Shown here: positions 1 through 8,277 of the stretch, in pieces
Numbering within the stretch: position 1 is the first letter of the stretch
How the letters are laid out: every line of letters begins with the position of its first letter
Virus record (IMG/VR): IMGVR_UViG_3300050821_023962
Span: 1 to 39,862 of that record
DNA: 39,862 bases
Source of the DNA: a virus
Strand: one strand, 5' to 3'
Position numbers and translations under genes: made by a program
The notes under the pieces: generated by a model
Seen by the model: only the letters and a program-made list of their open reading frames with translations
What the model was told of the DNA's origin: nothing
Database searches by the model: none

Positions 1-90
1 GGAGAAAAGGAGACTGTTCTTGTTTGATTTCTGCGACAAGGCCCGAGCATGCTAACACAGCGTCGAGTGCTCCCGCTTTAGCAGATTGGG
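1..90. other. Possible host flank outside the phage end
   Basis: No phage gene is visible here. By my count G+C is about half, clearly lower than the neighbouring phage DNA. One minus-strand frame stays open from about 89 to 1 and reads like protein, but it is too short to name; a plus-strand frame is open too. If the phage terminus is the TG at 91, this would be target DNA, with the 5-bp target duplication expected at 86-90. The other phage end is outside the window, so the duplication cannot be checked. Confidence 0.4.
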
Positions 91-160
91 TGATGCTGCG
101 GCCGCTCGATGTCAGTAAAACGGCCGCTCGATGTCAGTGCCGAGTCGCTCGGTGTCAGCG
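91..160. repeat. Putative phage terminus with transposase-binding repeats
   Basis: An 18-bp sequence (CGGCCGCTCGATGTCAGT) occurs at 99-116 and again, identical, at 121-138, a 22-bp period. A third degenerate copy of its core lies at 145-158 (12 of 14 positions match). A TG dinucleotide at 91 sits eight bases outside the first copy. Mu ends start with TG and carry tandem 22-bp MuA sites (R1, R2, then R3), so this arrangement fits the right end of a Mu-like phage. IS21-type elements have similar ends. The exact terminus is inferred. Confidence 0.6.
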
Positions 161-194
161 GCGATGTTCGCCCGCCTTTCGCTTCCAGACCCCT

Positions 195-971
195 TCAGAA
201 GTTCCGAATCAGCAGCTCGCCGACCGCCTTCTGGCAGCCCCCCGCGAGCGTATAAGGCACCTTCAGCGGCTCGATCGTGACGCCGCGCCCGCGATAAAGC
301 TGCCGAATAAACGCGTCGTCGTTGTAGCTTAAAAGCCACTTCCCTTTGACTCCGCCACGCAGCACATCGGCCAGCTTCGCGTGATCCTCGTCAGTGAAAA
401 AGTGCCGATAAGCTTTCGCTCCCTCAGCGCGATACGGCGGGTCAACGTAGAAAAATGTCGACGCCCGATCATAGTTCTGAATGCATTTGTCCCAGGCAAG
501 CCGCTCGACCCAGACCACGCGAAGCCGCTCGATGACCTTCTTGACTTCCAGCTTCTCGCTAGGCCAGAAGATCTCCGGCCGCTTCGAGGGCCGCATGCCA
601 AAGTTCGACCCAACGCGCCGCGCCCCGAAAGAGGTCCGGATGACGAAATAGAATCGCACCGCTCGCGCGATCTCTCCGGCGACGCCAGGAAACTGCTTCC
701 ATTCATCGAACAGTTCACGCGACGCAAGCAGCCAGCTCGCGGCCTCCGTGAACTCCGCTGGCCGGTGTTTGACGACACGCCAGAAGTTGATGAGCTCGCC
801 ATCCAGGTCGTTGAGCACCTCCGATTTCGAAGTGCCAGGCGGCTTCCCAAAAAGCACCCACGCCGCGCCAGAAAACAGCTCGACATAGCAGATGTGCTCT
901 GGAAACTTCCCGATGATCTTCTCCCGAACACGATACTTGCCTCCAACCCAACGCAGCGGACTTCGCAGCAT
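195..971 (-). CDS. D12-class DNA N6-adenine methyltransferase
   Basis: Predicted to methylate adenine in DNA using S-adenosylmethionine. The 258 residues show the D12/Dam layout: PLRWVGGK at 5-12 (start of the SAM-binding fold), YVELFSGAAWVLF at 29-41 (motif I region) and the catalytic DPPY at 177-180 followed by R and a basic segment. Length is normal for the family. The ATG at 971 has GGAG seven bases upstream. It is the last phage gene before the terminus, the place where Mu carries its DNA-modification gene mom, so a role in escaping host restriction is likely. Recognition sequence cannot be read from the protein. Confidence 0.9.
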   Translation of the reverse strand: MLRSPLRWVGGKYRVREKIIGKFPEHICYVELFSGAAWVLFGKPPGTSKSEVLNDLDGELINFWRVVKHRPAEFTEAASWLLASRELFDEWKQFPGVAGEIARAVRFYFVIRTSFGARRVGSNFGMRPSKRPEIFWPSEKLEVKKVIERLRVVWVERLAWDKCIQNYDRASTFFYVDPPYRAEGAKAYRHFFTDEDHAKLADVLRGGVKGKWLLSYNDDAFIRQLYRGRGVTIEPLKVPYTLAGGCQKAVGELLIRNF

Positions 972-1026
972 TCATTCTCCAGACTTTGAACTGGCCCGTG
1001 GCTGGTATATTCTCCTTCCGCTTCTC

Positions 1027-1112
1027 GATCACAGCGGGGAGCAGCCGAAAGGCCGTCTGGAGTTGCTTCCAGGTGACGCGCGCCCGCTGTGATCGGGCGT
1101 GTGTTGCTCCCC
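1027..1112 (-). other. Cloverleaf-like dyad element upstream of the methyltransferase
   Basis: In this gap an outer 8-bp stem (1036-1043 with 1105-1112) encloses three hairpins: GCC-GAAA-GGC on the plus strand near 1044-1053, CTGGA/TCCAG around 1057-1072, and CGCCCG/CGGGCG with a 7-base loop around 1081-1099. A second, mutually exclusive pairing is a perfect 12-bp inverted repeat, 1027-1038 with 1083-1094. It is tRNA-sized (77 bases) but lacks a T-loop TTCRA sequence and a 7-base anticodon loop. It could be a leader, attenuator or small RNA; the GNRA tetraloop appears only if the plus strand is transcribed. Confidence 0.5.
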
Positions 1113-1115
1113 ACC

Positions 1116-1478
1116 CTAATAGTGCATGGTCAGTCCTCCCAGCGCGCCCACAATCTTCTCGACCGCGCTGAACACCGAATCATCCGACGACACGCTGGGC
1201 GCTGGAACAGCCGGCGCCGGCATCGCCGAATTTGTCGACGCGACGCTCGGCCCCTGCAACGCGGCAACTGCCTCGGGCGAAAGTGATGGATGAAAAAGTG
1301 TGCCCAGTGAAACCACGCCGGCGATACCTTCGAATGTGGCACGACAGACCGGGTCGCCGCTGAAATCGACGTGGCCGATCCATGGCTGATCCGGCCCGAG
1401 CGCGACAGCTTCCCACTGCACACCCGCGAGCGACTGGAATGCGGAGAGCGGCGCGACATAGTAATTGCGCGGAATCAC
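1116..1478 (-). CDS. Small tail-region protein of unknown function
   Basis: A 120-residue protein starting at a GTG (1478) that overlaps the stop of the preceding tail gene as GTGA. A start further upstream would add an Arg-rich stretch, the shadow of the glycine-coding tail of that gene, so it was not used. The N-terminal half reads as compact and globular; the C-terminal half has a Ser/Ala/Pro-rich linker and a short possible helix ending in LTMHY. I do not recognise the family. As the last gene of the tail operon it may be a tip accessory protein. Confidence 0.75.
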   Translation of the reverse strand: MIPRNYYVAPLSAFQSLAGVQWEAVALGPDQPWIGHVDFSGDPVCRATFEGIAGVVSLGTLFHPSLSPEAVAALQGPSVASTNSAMPAPAVPAPSVSSDDSVFSAVEKIVGALGGLTMHY

Positions 1479-3721
1479 GGCGTTCCCTTTCCGCCGCCGC
1501 CGCCGCCGCCGCTTCCGCCGCCGCTTCCGCCCGACGCTGGAGTCGTGAAGGACACCGATCCCGTATTGAGGGCGATCATCCCATCTGCTGACTGCTTCTG
1601 AGCGGCGGACGTGGATATGGCGGAAAGAAGGCCGCCGGCAAATCGCACCATGGCCAGCGTTATGTCCCAAAGCGGATAGAAAAAATAAGCCGTGCTGACC
1701 GCGAGCAGCAGATTGATGGGCGTCGTCAGAGTGCCGCTGCCTGCGGGGCTAGGAGGAGTCGGCAGCTGATCCACAGACTGTCCGACCCCATTGATCCCCG
1801 AAGTCGGCTCCGTATAGTCCGTGCCGAACGCTATCGGGACAACAAGAATCCCTGAGACAGTAGCTCCCGTGATGCATCCGCACACGCCGGTTGTTCCGCC
1901 GGCCAGCGGAATCCATCCGTCGTAGCCCGGCTGACTGGAAGGCGATGTGACCTTAAATAGCGTGTTGACCGCTTTCGAGAAGGACGTCTCCCCGCTGACG
2001 GACATGATCATGTTGTCCTTCACGAGAGCGACCCTGAAGAACAAAGTGCGCGCCGCAAGCGCTCCGCCGGCGACCGACGAAACTGTCGGGGCTGCAGGCG
2101 CGGGCTGCGACGTGTTCGCAGGAACGCTGACCACCGAACCGTCGCCACGCGTGATCGTGAAGGCCGACCAGCTCATCTGAACTATTGAGAGGCCAGCCGG
2201 CGATCTGGAAGAGAAGGCCAGCGGGCCAGCAGCCATCACGATCGCGGGAATATTTCCCTGCTTATTCAGCGCCGTGCTCGTGCCGATTTGCTGATTCCCA
2301 TTCGCATCCACTCCTGTGGCGAGCGGCGCCAGGCCAGTCCCGGGCACTGGCGCCTGTAGCGTCTGCTGCGCCGGCGCGACGTCCGGAAACGCGTTCGGCA
2401 TATATTCGAGGCCGATGAGGTCGCGCGTCCCGTCTGGCCGCTCTTCGAGCTGCAACACCTCGAAAAGCTTCCCTCCGAACTCTTCGCTCAGTGACGGATC
2501 GATGGTGACGAGGTCTCCACACTCGACGGCCAGCGAATCTTCGTAGCCGATCCACTCGGCCGAGAAAGGCGCGTTGTAAACGCTGTTCGCATCCACGTCG
2601 TCGCCGAGCTGCCGGACCAGCATTCCTTTCAGGATTCGCCACACACGCTCCGGCGTGTTCACGCCGAGGTCCACCGCGAGCTGCGTGATCTTCGGGTTTA
2701 GAGAAAGCCCCGCTCCACGGGCGCCCACGGTGCGCTGGTGGGCTTCGTGATCCATCGTCGGGTTCGAAGTGATCGCGAAACGCGTGGCGTCGTCGCTGCT
2801 TCCGGAAGCCAGGCTGTAGTCGCGATAGGTCGGCAGAAGACGGTTCGTCGCAGTGCGCAGATTGGGGTCTTTGTAAGCTTTGAATGTCTTCTCCTGCACG
2901 TTCCCCGAAGTGAAGGTGAAGACGGAAGCGCGCGCCTGGTCTGCGTAGAGCGAAAGCTTGCCATTGCGCTCGAGGATATAGCTACGGCAGAGCATCAGCA
3001 TCTGTTCGAGCGCCTGGTCGGCCGTGTTGCCATCGGTTAGGAAGACCACTCCGCCATCGCTGAACCGCTTCTGGCCGCCGGAAAGAACGGCATCATAATA
3101 CGTCGCGGCCGCCGCGAACGAAGCCCAGTCGAATCGCGCGAGTTCCGCCGCGATCAAGGGCTGATTTATTTTCCCCTCTCGCAGGATGAATTTGCGGACC
3201 AGGAAGTCGCAGATGATCCACGCCCAGTTCTGCGTCCACGCGAAAGCCGTCTGGTTTCCGCTGGAATCGAACTGCCGCACCTGCATCGCCTGATAATCCG
3301 CCAGCACCGTCAAGTCCGCCGAAGGCGCGGCCGGGTCTGGAGCCACTTTCAGCGCGAGCCACGCATAGCGGCTGAACGTGATGGGACTTAGCCCGCCAGG
3401 CAGCAGCGTGAAGAACTGATCGACGTGCTGGTCGCCGCCCGTCGATACAGCGGAAAGTCCATTGCCGATTTCGCCGTCGTCCCCGGGATGGAAGTGCACC
3501 GTCGACGATGAAGGCAGCGTGACGAGGTTGTTATTCACCCACAGCCGCAGCAGCGAATCCCATCGGCCCTCGCCGAGCATGTAGAAACACACTTTGCTTT
3601 TGTCCGAGAGCTCTTGCTGGAGAATCAGATTGCCCGCGCCGCGTACGATCCCATAGGCCAGCGTCTTCGGCTGGTCGAGAAACGCCGTCGAGAGGTCGAA
3701 TGCAGCAGCTTGCGGGGCCAT
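1475..3721 (-). CDS. Tail tip/baseplate hub-type protein
   Basis: A 748-residue protein in the position of the tail tip (J-like) protein, after the distal tail and DUF2163-like genes. The first 430 residues look like a hub/adhesin-binding protein: segments such as FSRYAWLALKVAPDP and a region of alternating strands are typical of siphovirus tip proteins. After about 430 the composition turns to Ser/Gly/Thr/Pro-rich beta repeats, and it ends in an almost pure Gly/Ser tail coded by a GCC/CCG tract at 1490-1530. The ATG at 3721 directly follows the TAA of the upstream gene. It probably joins the tail to the host-binding structure. Confidence 0.75.
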   Translation of the reverse strand: MAPQAAAFDLSTAFLDQPKTLAYGIVRGAGNLILQQELSDKSKVCFYMLGEGRWDSLLRLWVNNNLVTLPSSSTVHFHPGDDGEIGNGLSAVSTGGDQHVDQFFTLLPGGLSPITFSRYAWLALKVAPDPAAPSADLTVLADYQAMQVRQFDSSGNQTAFAWTQNWAWIICDFLVRKFILREGKINQPLIAAELARFDWASFAAAATYYDAVLSGGQKRFSDGGVVFLTDGNTADQALEQMLMLCRSYILERNGKLSLYADQARASVFTFTSGNVQEKTFKAYKDPNLRTATNRLLPTYRDYSLASGSSDDATRFAITSNPTMDHEAHQRTVGARGAGLSLNPKITQLAVDLGVNTPERVWRILKGMLVRQLGDDVDANSVYNAPFSAEWIGYEDSLAVECGDLVTIDPSLSEEFGGKLFEVLQLEERPDGTRDLIGLEYMPNAFPDVAPAQQTLQAPVPGTGLAPLATGVDANGNQQIGTSTALNKQGNIPAIVMAAGPLAFSSRSPAGLSIVQMSWSAFTITRGDGSVVSVPANTSQPAPAAPTVSSVAGGALAARTLFFRVALVKDNMIMSVSGETSFSKAVNTLFKVTSPSSQPGYDGWIPLAGGTTGVCGCITGATVSGILVVPIAFGTDYTEPTSGINGVGQSVDQLPTPPSPAGSGTLTTPINLLLAVSTAYFFYPLWDITLAMVRFAGGLLSAISTSAAQKQSADGMIALNTGSVSFTTPASGGSGGGSGGGGGGGKGTP

Positions 3722-4924
3722 TTATTCTGTCCCCAGCCGGCCGTGAGCGCCGGGAGGGCCGCCGCTCCCGGTCGGGTCGGCCGAGCTGCCGCCGCCGCTT
3801 CCGCCGCCGCCGCCCGTGCCCACTCCGGTCGGCCCGTTCACAGCGGTGATCTGCGGCTGCAAAAAAATAATCCCGGGAAAGCGCTCAGTCACTCCGCGGG
3901 TCGTGCATGACCCGAGGTCCTTCGCGCAGTCCCTATAAGCCACGACGAACACGCTCGTGCCATCCGGAATCACGGTCCAGGGTGGGGAGACAGTCCACGT
4001 CGTCGCTGTGTCATTCGCAATGATCGCGCGATTCTGGCCGGCTCCAGTCCCAGCGTAGATGCAGATCGAGGCGTCGACGTCCTGATTCGTAGTCCGTGAT
4101 GCGCCAGTGTTAGTGATCGTGTTCGCCGTAGCGCTGCTCACACCAGCCGTCGGCCCGAACTTCCAAGCTCCAGCGCCGGTGACGACAAACTTGCTCGTCG
4201 CATCGGGCGTAGTCGTCCAGTTGCTCTTGAGAGTGAACGTCGTCGCCGTGTGGCTGAGGATGGGGCGGAACTGCGACGCGCCAGTGCCCGAGTAGATGAT
4301 CACCACCTCGTCCTTGAAAAGGTTCGGCACGAGCGAAAGACCGGAATTTCCGATGGTGCTGGCGCTGAAGATATTCGCCGTCGTGCTCGGCACCATGACC
4401 TGGCCAACGCGGTAGCCGCATTGCGCGGAGTTGAATCGCCAGTGGCAATCGCGCGTCTGCCGCTGGTCGAAAACCGAAACCTCGGTCGGCTGGAAGAGCT
4501 GCCGCACGCGAATGTCGACGGTCTCCGGCTCGACGCTCGCTTGGCTCATGAAACCATGGAGCTCGAACGGAGCCGCGTCGAGAGGCACAAACCAAGGCCG
4601 ATAGACAAAATAAGCGCCTTCGAATTCTCCAGCTTTGAAGAGCGCCGCCACTTCGCGGTCGATCGTGTTTCCGCTCAGGTTCTGCACTCTGAAGTCGCCG
4701 CCATCCGCTGCCACCGAGCGCGTCATCTTGATCGTCGGCGGCTGCGCGATCCACGGCTTATAGAGCTGCTGCGCGCCCGTCAGCCGCGAAAGGAATTGCC
4801 CCTCGAAGTCCGACCAGAAATACTGCGTTCCGTCAGCGCGTTGCACGTCGAACAGGTGAACGCGGTGGATCGCGCGGCCCTGCTTGGCCAGCTCAGTGGC
4901 CATCCCCGCCGGCAGCGTCCTCAC
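3722..4924 (-). CDS. DUF2163/BR0599-like minor tail protein with inserted repeat domains
   Basis: A 400-residue protein resembling the DUF2163/phage BR0599 family found in siphovirus and gene-transfer-agent tails. The family cysteine motifs are split: RDCHWRFNSAQCGY at about 158-171 and YRDCAKDLGSCTTRG with ERFPG at about 332-352. Between them sit two related beta domains of about 65 residues, each with a (T/V)IYxGTGA(S/G)Q-like strand and a PDxTSxFVV-like end, apparently an insertion that was duplicated. The C-terminus is Gly/Ser-rich. The GTG start (4924) overlaps the upstream stop as GTGA. It probably belongs to the tail tip complex. Confidence 0.75.
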   Translation of the reverse strand: MRTLPAGMATELAKQGRAIHRVHLFDVQRADGTQYFWSDFEGQFLSRLTGAQQLYKPWIAQPPTIKMTRSVAADGGDFRVQNLSGNTIDREVAALFKAGEFEGAYFVYRPWFVPLDAAPFELHGFMSQASVEPETVDIRVRQLFQPTEVSVFDQRQTRDCHWRFNSAQCGYRVGQVMVPSTTANIFSASTIGNSGLSLVPNLFKDEVVIIYSGTGASQFRPILSHTATTFTLKSNWTTTPDATSKFVVTGAGAWKFGPTAGVSSATANTITNTGASRTTNQDVDASICIYAGTGAGQNRAIIANDTATTWTVSPPWTVIPDGTSVFVVAYRDCAKDLGSCTTRGVTERFPGIIFLQPQITAVNGPTGVGTGGGGGSGGGSSADPTGSGGPPGAHGRLGTE

Positions 4925-5733
4925 TGCATCACCTCAATCGCATCCGCATAAACAATGGTGTTGGAAGATGAAGCGTTTTTCGTACCAGTGTTGCGCAGTC
5001 GCACTCGATAGAAATCGAGCGGGTTCAAGCCTTGCACGGCATAGAGAGGAGCCGCAGCAGTTGGCACAGCGGCGTAAGTATCTACCGTGTCGACAGAGCC
5101 CAGGGTGACCCCGTCTCGAACGCGTGTTGTCTTCACCTCGACGATTCCCTGATTGGTGTCCTTGTTGTGCCACAGGCGGAACCCGTATCCGAAGTAAACC
5201 CACTCTGCGGTGTCGTTCGTCGCGCTCAGTCGATAGGCACTACCGCCATGGGCATTCGAGAACGTGTCCAATATCGCGGTGGGAGCGGCCAATTTGACCA
5301 GGTCCTCGCCGAAGCCGTTTCTCTCCTCCAAAAACATCGCATCGCGCGTCCAGTTTGATGGATAGGAAAACATAAATGGCCCCGGCAGCTCGATGAAGCG
5401 CCCCCTGATGTTGTATTTCTGGTTTCCCGCAGGGCTGAAAGTCAGCGGCCCCTCGAATCTTCCGCTGAAGTAGCGCGACCTTTCCCAATCGGCAAAAGTG
5501 AAGAAGTCGTTCTCGTATTGCTGCGCCCACTGCTGCAGCGTGTGCTTCGTCGCCAGGTCTCGATTGTTCCACGCTAAATCGTAGGCGCGGCCTCGCCCCA
5601 TCTGCCGTCGCGCATACATCTTTCCGCTTTGCGACTGAAAGAGTGATCGCATTTCCGGCAGTCCCTCGGTGTAGCCCCAGTCCGGATTGAAGAGGCTCGT
5701 CTGCGCGGGATTCAGGATGTTCTGCTCGCTCAT
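4921..5733 (-). CDS. Distal tail-type protein
   Basis: A 270-residue protein between the tape measure gene and the DUF2163-like gene, where siphoviruses encode the distal tail protein. The N-terminal 110 residues contain FTFADWERSRYFSGRF, an aromatic pattern typical of a tail-tube-like barrel. The rest reads as a lectin-like beta sandwich: segments AYRLSATNDTAEWVYFGY and YRVRLRNTG suggest a carbohydrate-binding fold. The role as connector between tube and tip is inferred from order; the lectin-like part may touch the cell surface. Confidence 0.65.
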   Translation of the reverse strand: MSEQNILNPAQTSLFNPDWGYTEGLPEMRSLFQSQSGKMYARRQMGRGRAYDLAWNNRDLATKHTLQQWAQQYENDFFTFADWERSRYFSGRFEGPLTFSPAGNQKYNIRGRFIELPGPFMFSYPSNWTRDAMFLEERNGFGEDLVKLAAPTAILDTFSNAHGGSAYRLSATNDTAEWVYFGYGFRLWHNKDTNQGIVEVKTTRVRDGVTLGSVDTVDTYAAVPTAAAPLYAVQGLNPLDFYRVRLRNTGTKNASSSNTIVYADAIEVMQ

Positions 5734-5736
5734 CGC

Positions 5737-8277
5737 TCAGTACCAACCTGCTCTCTGTTCTCGTCGGATGTGCTGAACAATCTTCTTCCCGCCGCCGCGG
5801 TCAAGGAACTGATCGAAACTCTTCGCATCGATAGCGCTGATGTAAATGTGCGTATCGCCCGCTCCTCCTCCTGAGTTCATCCGCGATAAAGTCCCAAGGC
5901 CGTAGCGCGCCACAGCCTGCGGCCCCATCACGAATTCGCCTTCGAGGAGATTCGCGTTCACGACGCCGCCCGAGTGGAAGGCTCGTGCTCCGCCGACGCC
6001 CGGCGACAAGGCGGACATGCCCCAGCCGACAAATCCTCCGGTGTGGAACTCCGCAGGCCCGAAAGCGATCGCCGAGCGCCGGTCGCGCTCCGCCTGCGTC
6101 GCCGCGATTTCCGTTTCCGCTTTGTCGATCCAGTGATCGACGTGGCCCACGCGCGATCGCGAGATATCTTTCACGCCCGCTTGCTTTAGCGCATCCACGC
6201 CCTGCGTGCGAAGCTGCTCCAGCTCGTCGTGTGAGGTCGGTGAATCGACCTGGAACGAGTTGTAAGCATCTTCGATGGCTTGCGATTGCGTCTTGATGTT
6301 GGCCTCGATGGCCAGCCGCGCTTTTTTCGTGCTGTGCTGCAGGAACCCCGCGAAGAAGCCCACGAGCGCTCCGACCGCCGCGCCAATGGGGCCGGCAATC
6401 GCGAAGCCTGTAAGCGCCCCGCCGCCTGCGCCTTCCAGCCCGCGAAGGATTCCTCCTTTGCCGAAGCTGTCGGCCACTAGCCCGATTCCGATCGTCGCCA
6501 GCGCGGCCCCAGAAATGGTCGCGCCTCCGATCTTCAGGCCGTTCGGAAACACCTTCGCGAGGAGGCTGCCGAGCTGGCCGGATATTCCCCCAATCGCTGA
6601 TCCCGCTTTGCTCGCGCCAGAAGGCAAAACGATGCCAGGGGTTCCGCTGCCCATTCCTGCCGAAAGCCCCACCGTCTCGCCGCCGAAATCGCCGCTTCCT
6701 CCGCTCGTCTCGCCGCCGAAATCGCCGCTTCCTCCGCCGAAGTTCGTGATCACGCCTGGCAGGCTACTGATCCCACCTTGCGAGCCACCGCCACCGCCGC
6801 CTCCAAAAATCCCGCCAAAAATTGAACCGAGAATTCCACCGCCCGATCCCATCGCGCCCTGCGAAGCCGCGTGCATCTGATTCATTCCAAGAATCCACGT
6901 CGCCACCATCTGGAAGACAAGGTGCTTGAACTGCGTCAGAAAATATTTCCCGATGCCTCCGCTGGTGATTTCATCGAACGCGGATTCCAGGTCGCTCGCC
7001 AGCTTGTCGCGCGTTTTCGCAAACTCTTCCTGCCACGCCGCAGCGGACAGTTTCGCCGCGTCCTCCGCGGTGATCCGGGTGTCCTTCAGCGCTTGCTGGA
7101 TTTCTCGCAACCGCCGCTGCGTGTCCAATGAGATCTGCGCGTACGCCTGCTGCCACGGCGGCAGAATGTCCACGGCCGCCTGCTCTTCAGCCCTCTTTAC
7201 GTCCTCCGCATTTTGTTGCCTGAGCTGCTTCATCCTATTGTCGGAAGTGATCTGGATGGCTTCCTTCTGCTGGACAAGTTGAATCCCCTCCTGAAGCTCT
7301 TGCTGGTCGATGCGGTGCAACGCTGCCTCGTATTCCTCATGAATCTGCAGCTCGCCCTTGGACCCCGCCGCCGTCGCATCGAGAACGGCCTGCGTGCCCG
7401 CAATGCCCGCGTCGCGCTCCATCTTCGCGCGCGCGGCGGCCGCCTCCGCGTGAATCTTGTTGATCTCCGCCATGCCGACGCGGTGTGTGGTGATCTGCGC
7501 GGCCATTTCCGCGCGCACAACGGCCGTTTGCTCCTTCTCGCCGGCATTGATTTTCGCCATGCCCTCCAGGCCCGCAATCCGCGCATCGTTCGTCAGCCTC
7601 AGCACTTCGATCGGCTCGGTCCTTCGCTGCTCGTCGAGTAGCTTTGCCTGCTCCACGTAGAGCTCATCGACGATGCCCTTCTGTTTTTCGAGCTCGGCCA
7701 CCATGATGCCGCCGCTCACGCTGAACTTGCTCGCAAGACCGCTCTTCAGCGAGTCGCCAACGATGTCGCCCGTCAGCCCCAGCGCGTTGTTCAAGTCGTT
7801 GACGGCCTTCTGCGCGCTTCCCAGCCTGGCTGTGATTTGTTCGAGGTTTTGCGGACCGATGAGAATCTTGTTGGCGGAAGCCACGCTCTGCAACATCGCG
7901 GCGTTCCCTTTTTCGATGGCCGTGAACGCCGCGCCGAATCCCGTCAGCTGCTCAATCGCCTGTTTTGCGAGTTCGATGAAGGCCACGATGGCCAACCCGC
8001 TAAAGGCCGCAGCGAACGCAGGGCCGAGAAGCGCGCTTTCCGCGATCACTCCGCGAATCGCGCGCGGCACCTTCACTCCCAGCTCTTCGCCGAAGAGTGC
8101 GGCCGCCTCGCGCGATTTCAGAGCGCCGCCTTCAATATTGTTGAAGGTTTGCTCGGAGATCTTCGCCACCGGCTGCATCGTCGGCCCGAGCTTCGCCGCT
8201 TCCGCATTGATGTTCCGGAACGCCTGCGTCGCGCCCTGGTCGTCGACGACGATTTCAATGGACGCCGTAGCCGCCAT
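5737..8277 (-). CDS. Tail length tape measure protein
   Basis: The longest tail gene, 846 residues. It has an N-terminal charged/alanine-rich region, a hydrophobic segment at about 85-110, a long Ala/Glu/Gln/Lys-rich coiled-coil stretch at about 140-430, then a Gly-rich part with hydrophobic segments at about 580-640 and a C-terminal soluble domain. This is the usual build of tape measure proteins, which set tail length and help DNA cross the membrane. It follows the two chaperone-like small genes and precedes the distal tail gene, the conserved siphovirus order. Confidence 0.9.
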   Translation of the reverse strand: MAATASIEIVVDDQGATQAFRNINAEAAKLGPTMQPVAKISEQTFNNIEGGALKSREAAALFGEELGVKVPRAIRGVIAESALLGPAFAAAFSGLAIVAFIELAKQAIEQLTGFGAAFTAIEKGNAAMLQSVASANKILIGPQNLEQITARLGSAQKAVNDLNNALGLTGDIVGDSLKSGLASKFSVSGGIMVAELEKQKGIVDELYVEQAKLLDEQRRTEPIEVLRLTNDARIAGLEGMAKINAGEKEQTAVVRAEMAAQITTHRVGMAEINKIHAEAAAARAKMERDAGIAGTQAVLDATAAGSKGELQIHEEYEAALHRIDQQELQEGIQLVQQKEAIQITSDNRMKQLRQQNAEDVKRAEEQAAVDILPPWQQAYAQISLDTQRRLREIQQALKDTRITAEDAAKLSAAAWQEEFAKTRDKLASDLESAFDEITSGGIGKYFLTQFKHLVFQMVATWILGMNQMHAASQGAMGSGGGILGSIFGGIFGGGGGGGSQGGISSLPGVITNFGGGSGDFGGETSGGSGDFGGETVGLSAGMGSGTPGIVLPSGASKAGSAIGGISGQLGSLLAKVFPNGLKIGGATISGAALATIGIGLVADSFGKGGILRGLEGAGGGALTGFAIAGPIGAAVGALVGFFAGFLQHSTKKARLAIEANIKTQSQAIEDAYNSFQVDSPTSHDELEQLRTQGVDALKQAGVKDISRSRVGHVDHWIDKAETEIAATQAERDRRSAIAFGPAEFHTGGFVGWGMSALSPGVGGARAFHSGGVVNANLLEGEFVMGPQAVARYGLGTLSRMNSGGGAGDTHIYISAIDAKSFDQFLDRGGGKKIVQHIRREQRAGWY
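6675..6736 (-). repeat. 33-bp tandem duplication in the tape measure gene
   Basis: A 29-bp sequence at 6675-6703 is repeated exactly at 6708-6736 (period 33 bp, 11 residues). It encodes two copies of SGDFGGET in the Gly-rich part of the tape measure protein. The duplication keeps frame and could vary in copy number. Confidence 0.85.

Noticed and set aside
91-160. CRISPR array
   Set aside because: The repeats are nearly contiguous with only 3-4 base gaps and no spacers; period 21-22 bp fits transposase-binding sites.
1036-1112. tRNA gene
   Set aside because: Size and cloverleaf-like pairing fit, but there is no TTCRA T-loop, the anticodon-arm loop has six bases and the D-arm is only 10 bases, on either strand.
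1116-1670. Longer start for the small last tail gene
   Set aside because: The extension is an Arg-run that is only the other frame of the glycine tract; the GTG at 1478 overlaps the upstream stop.
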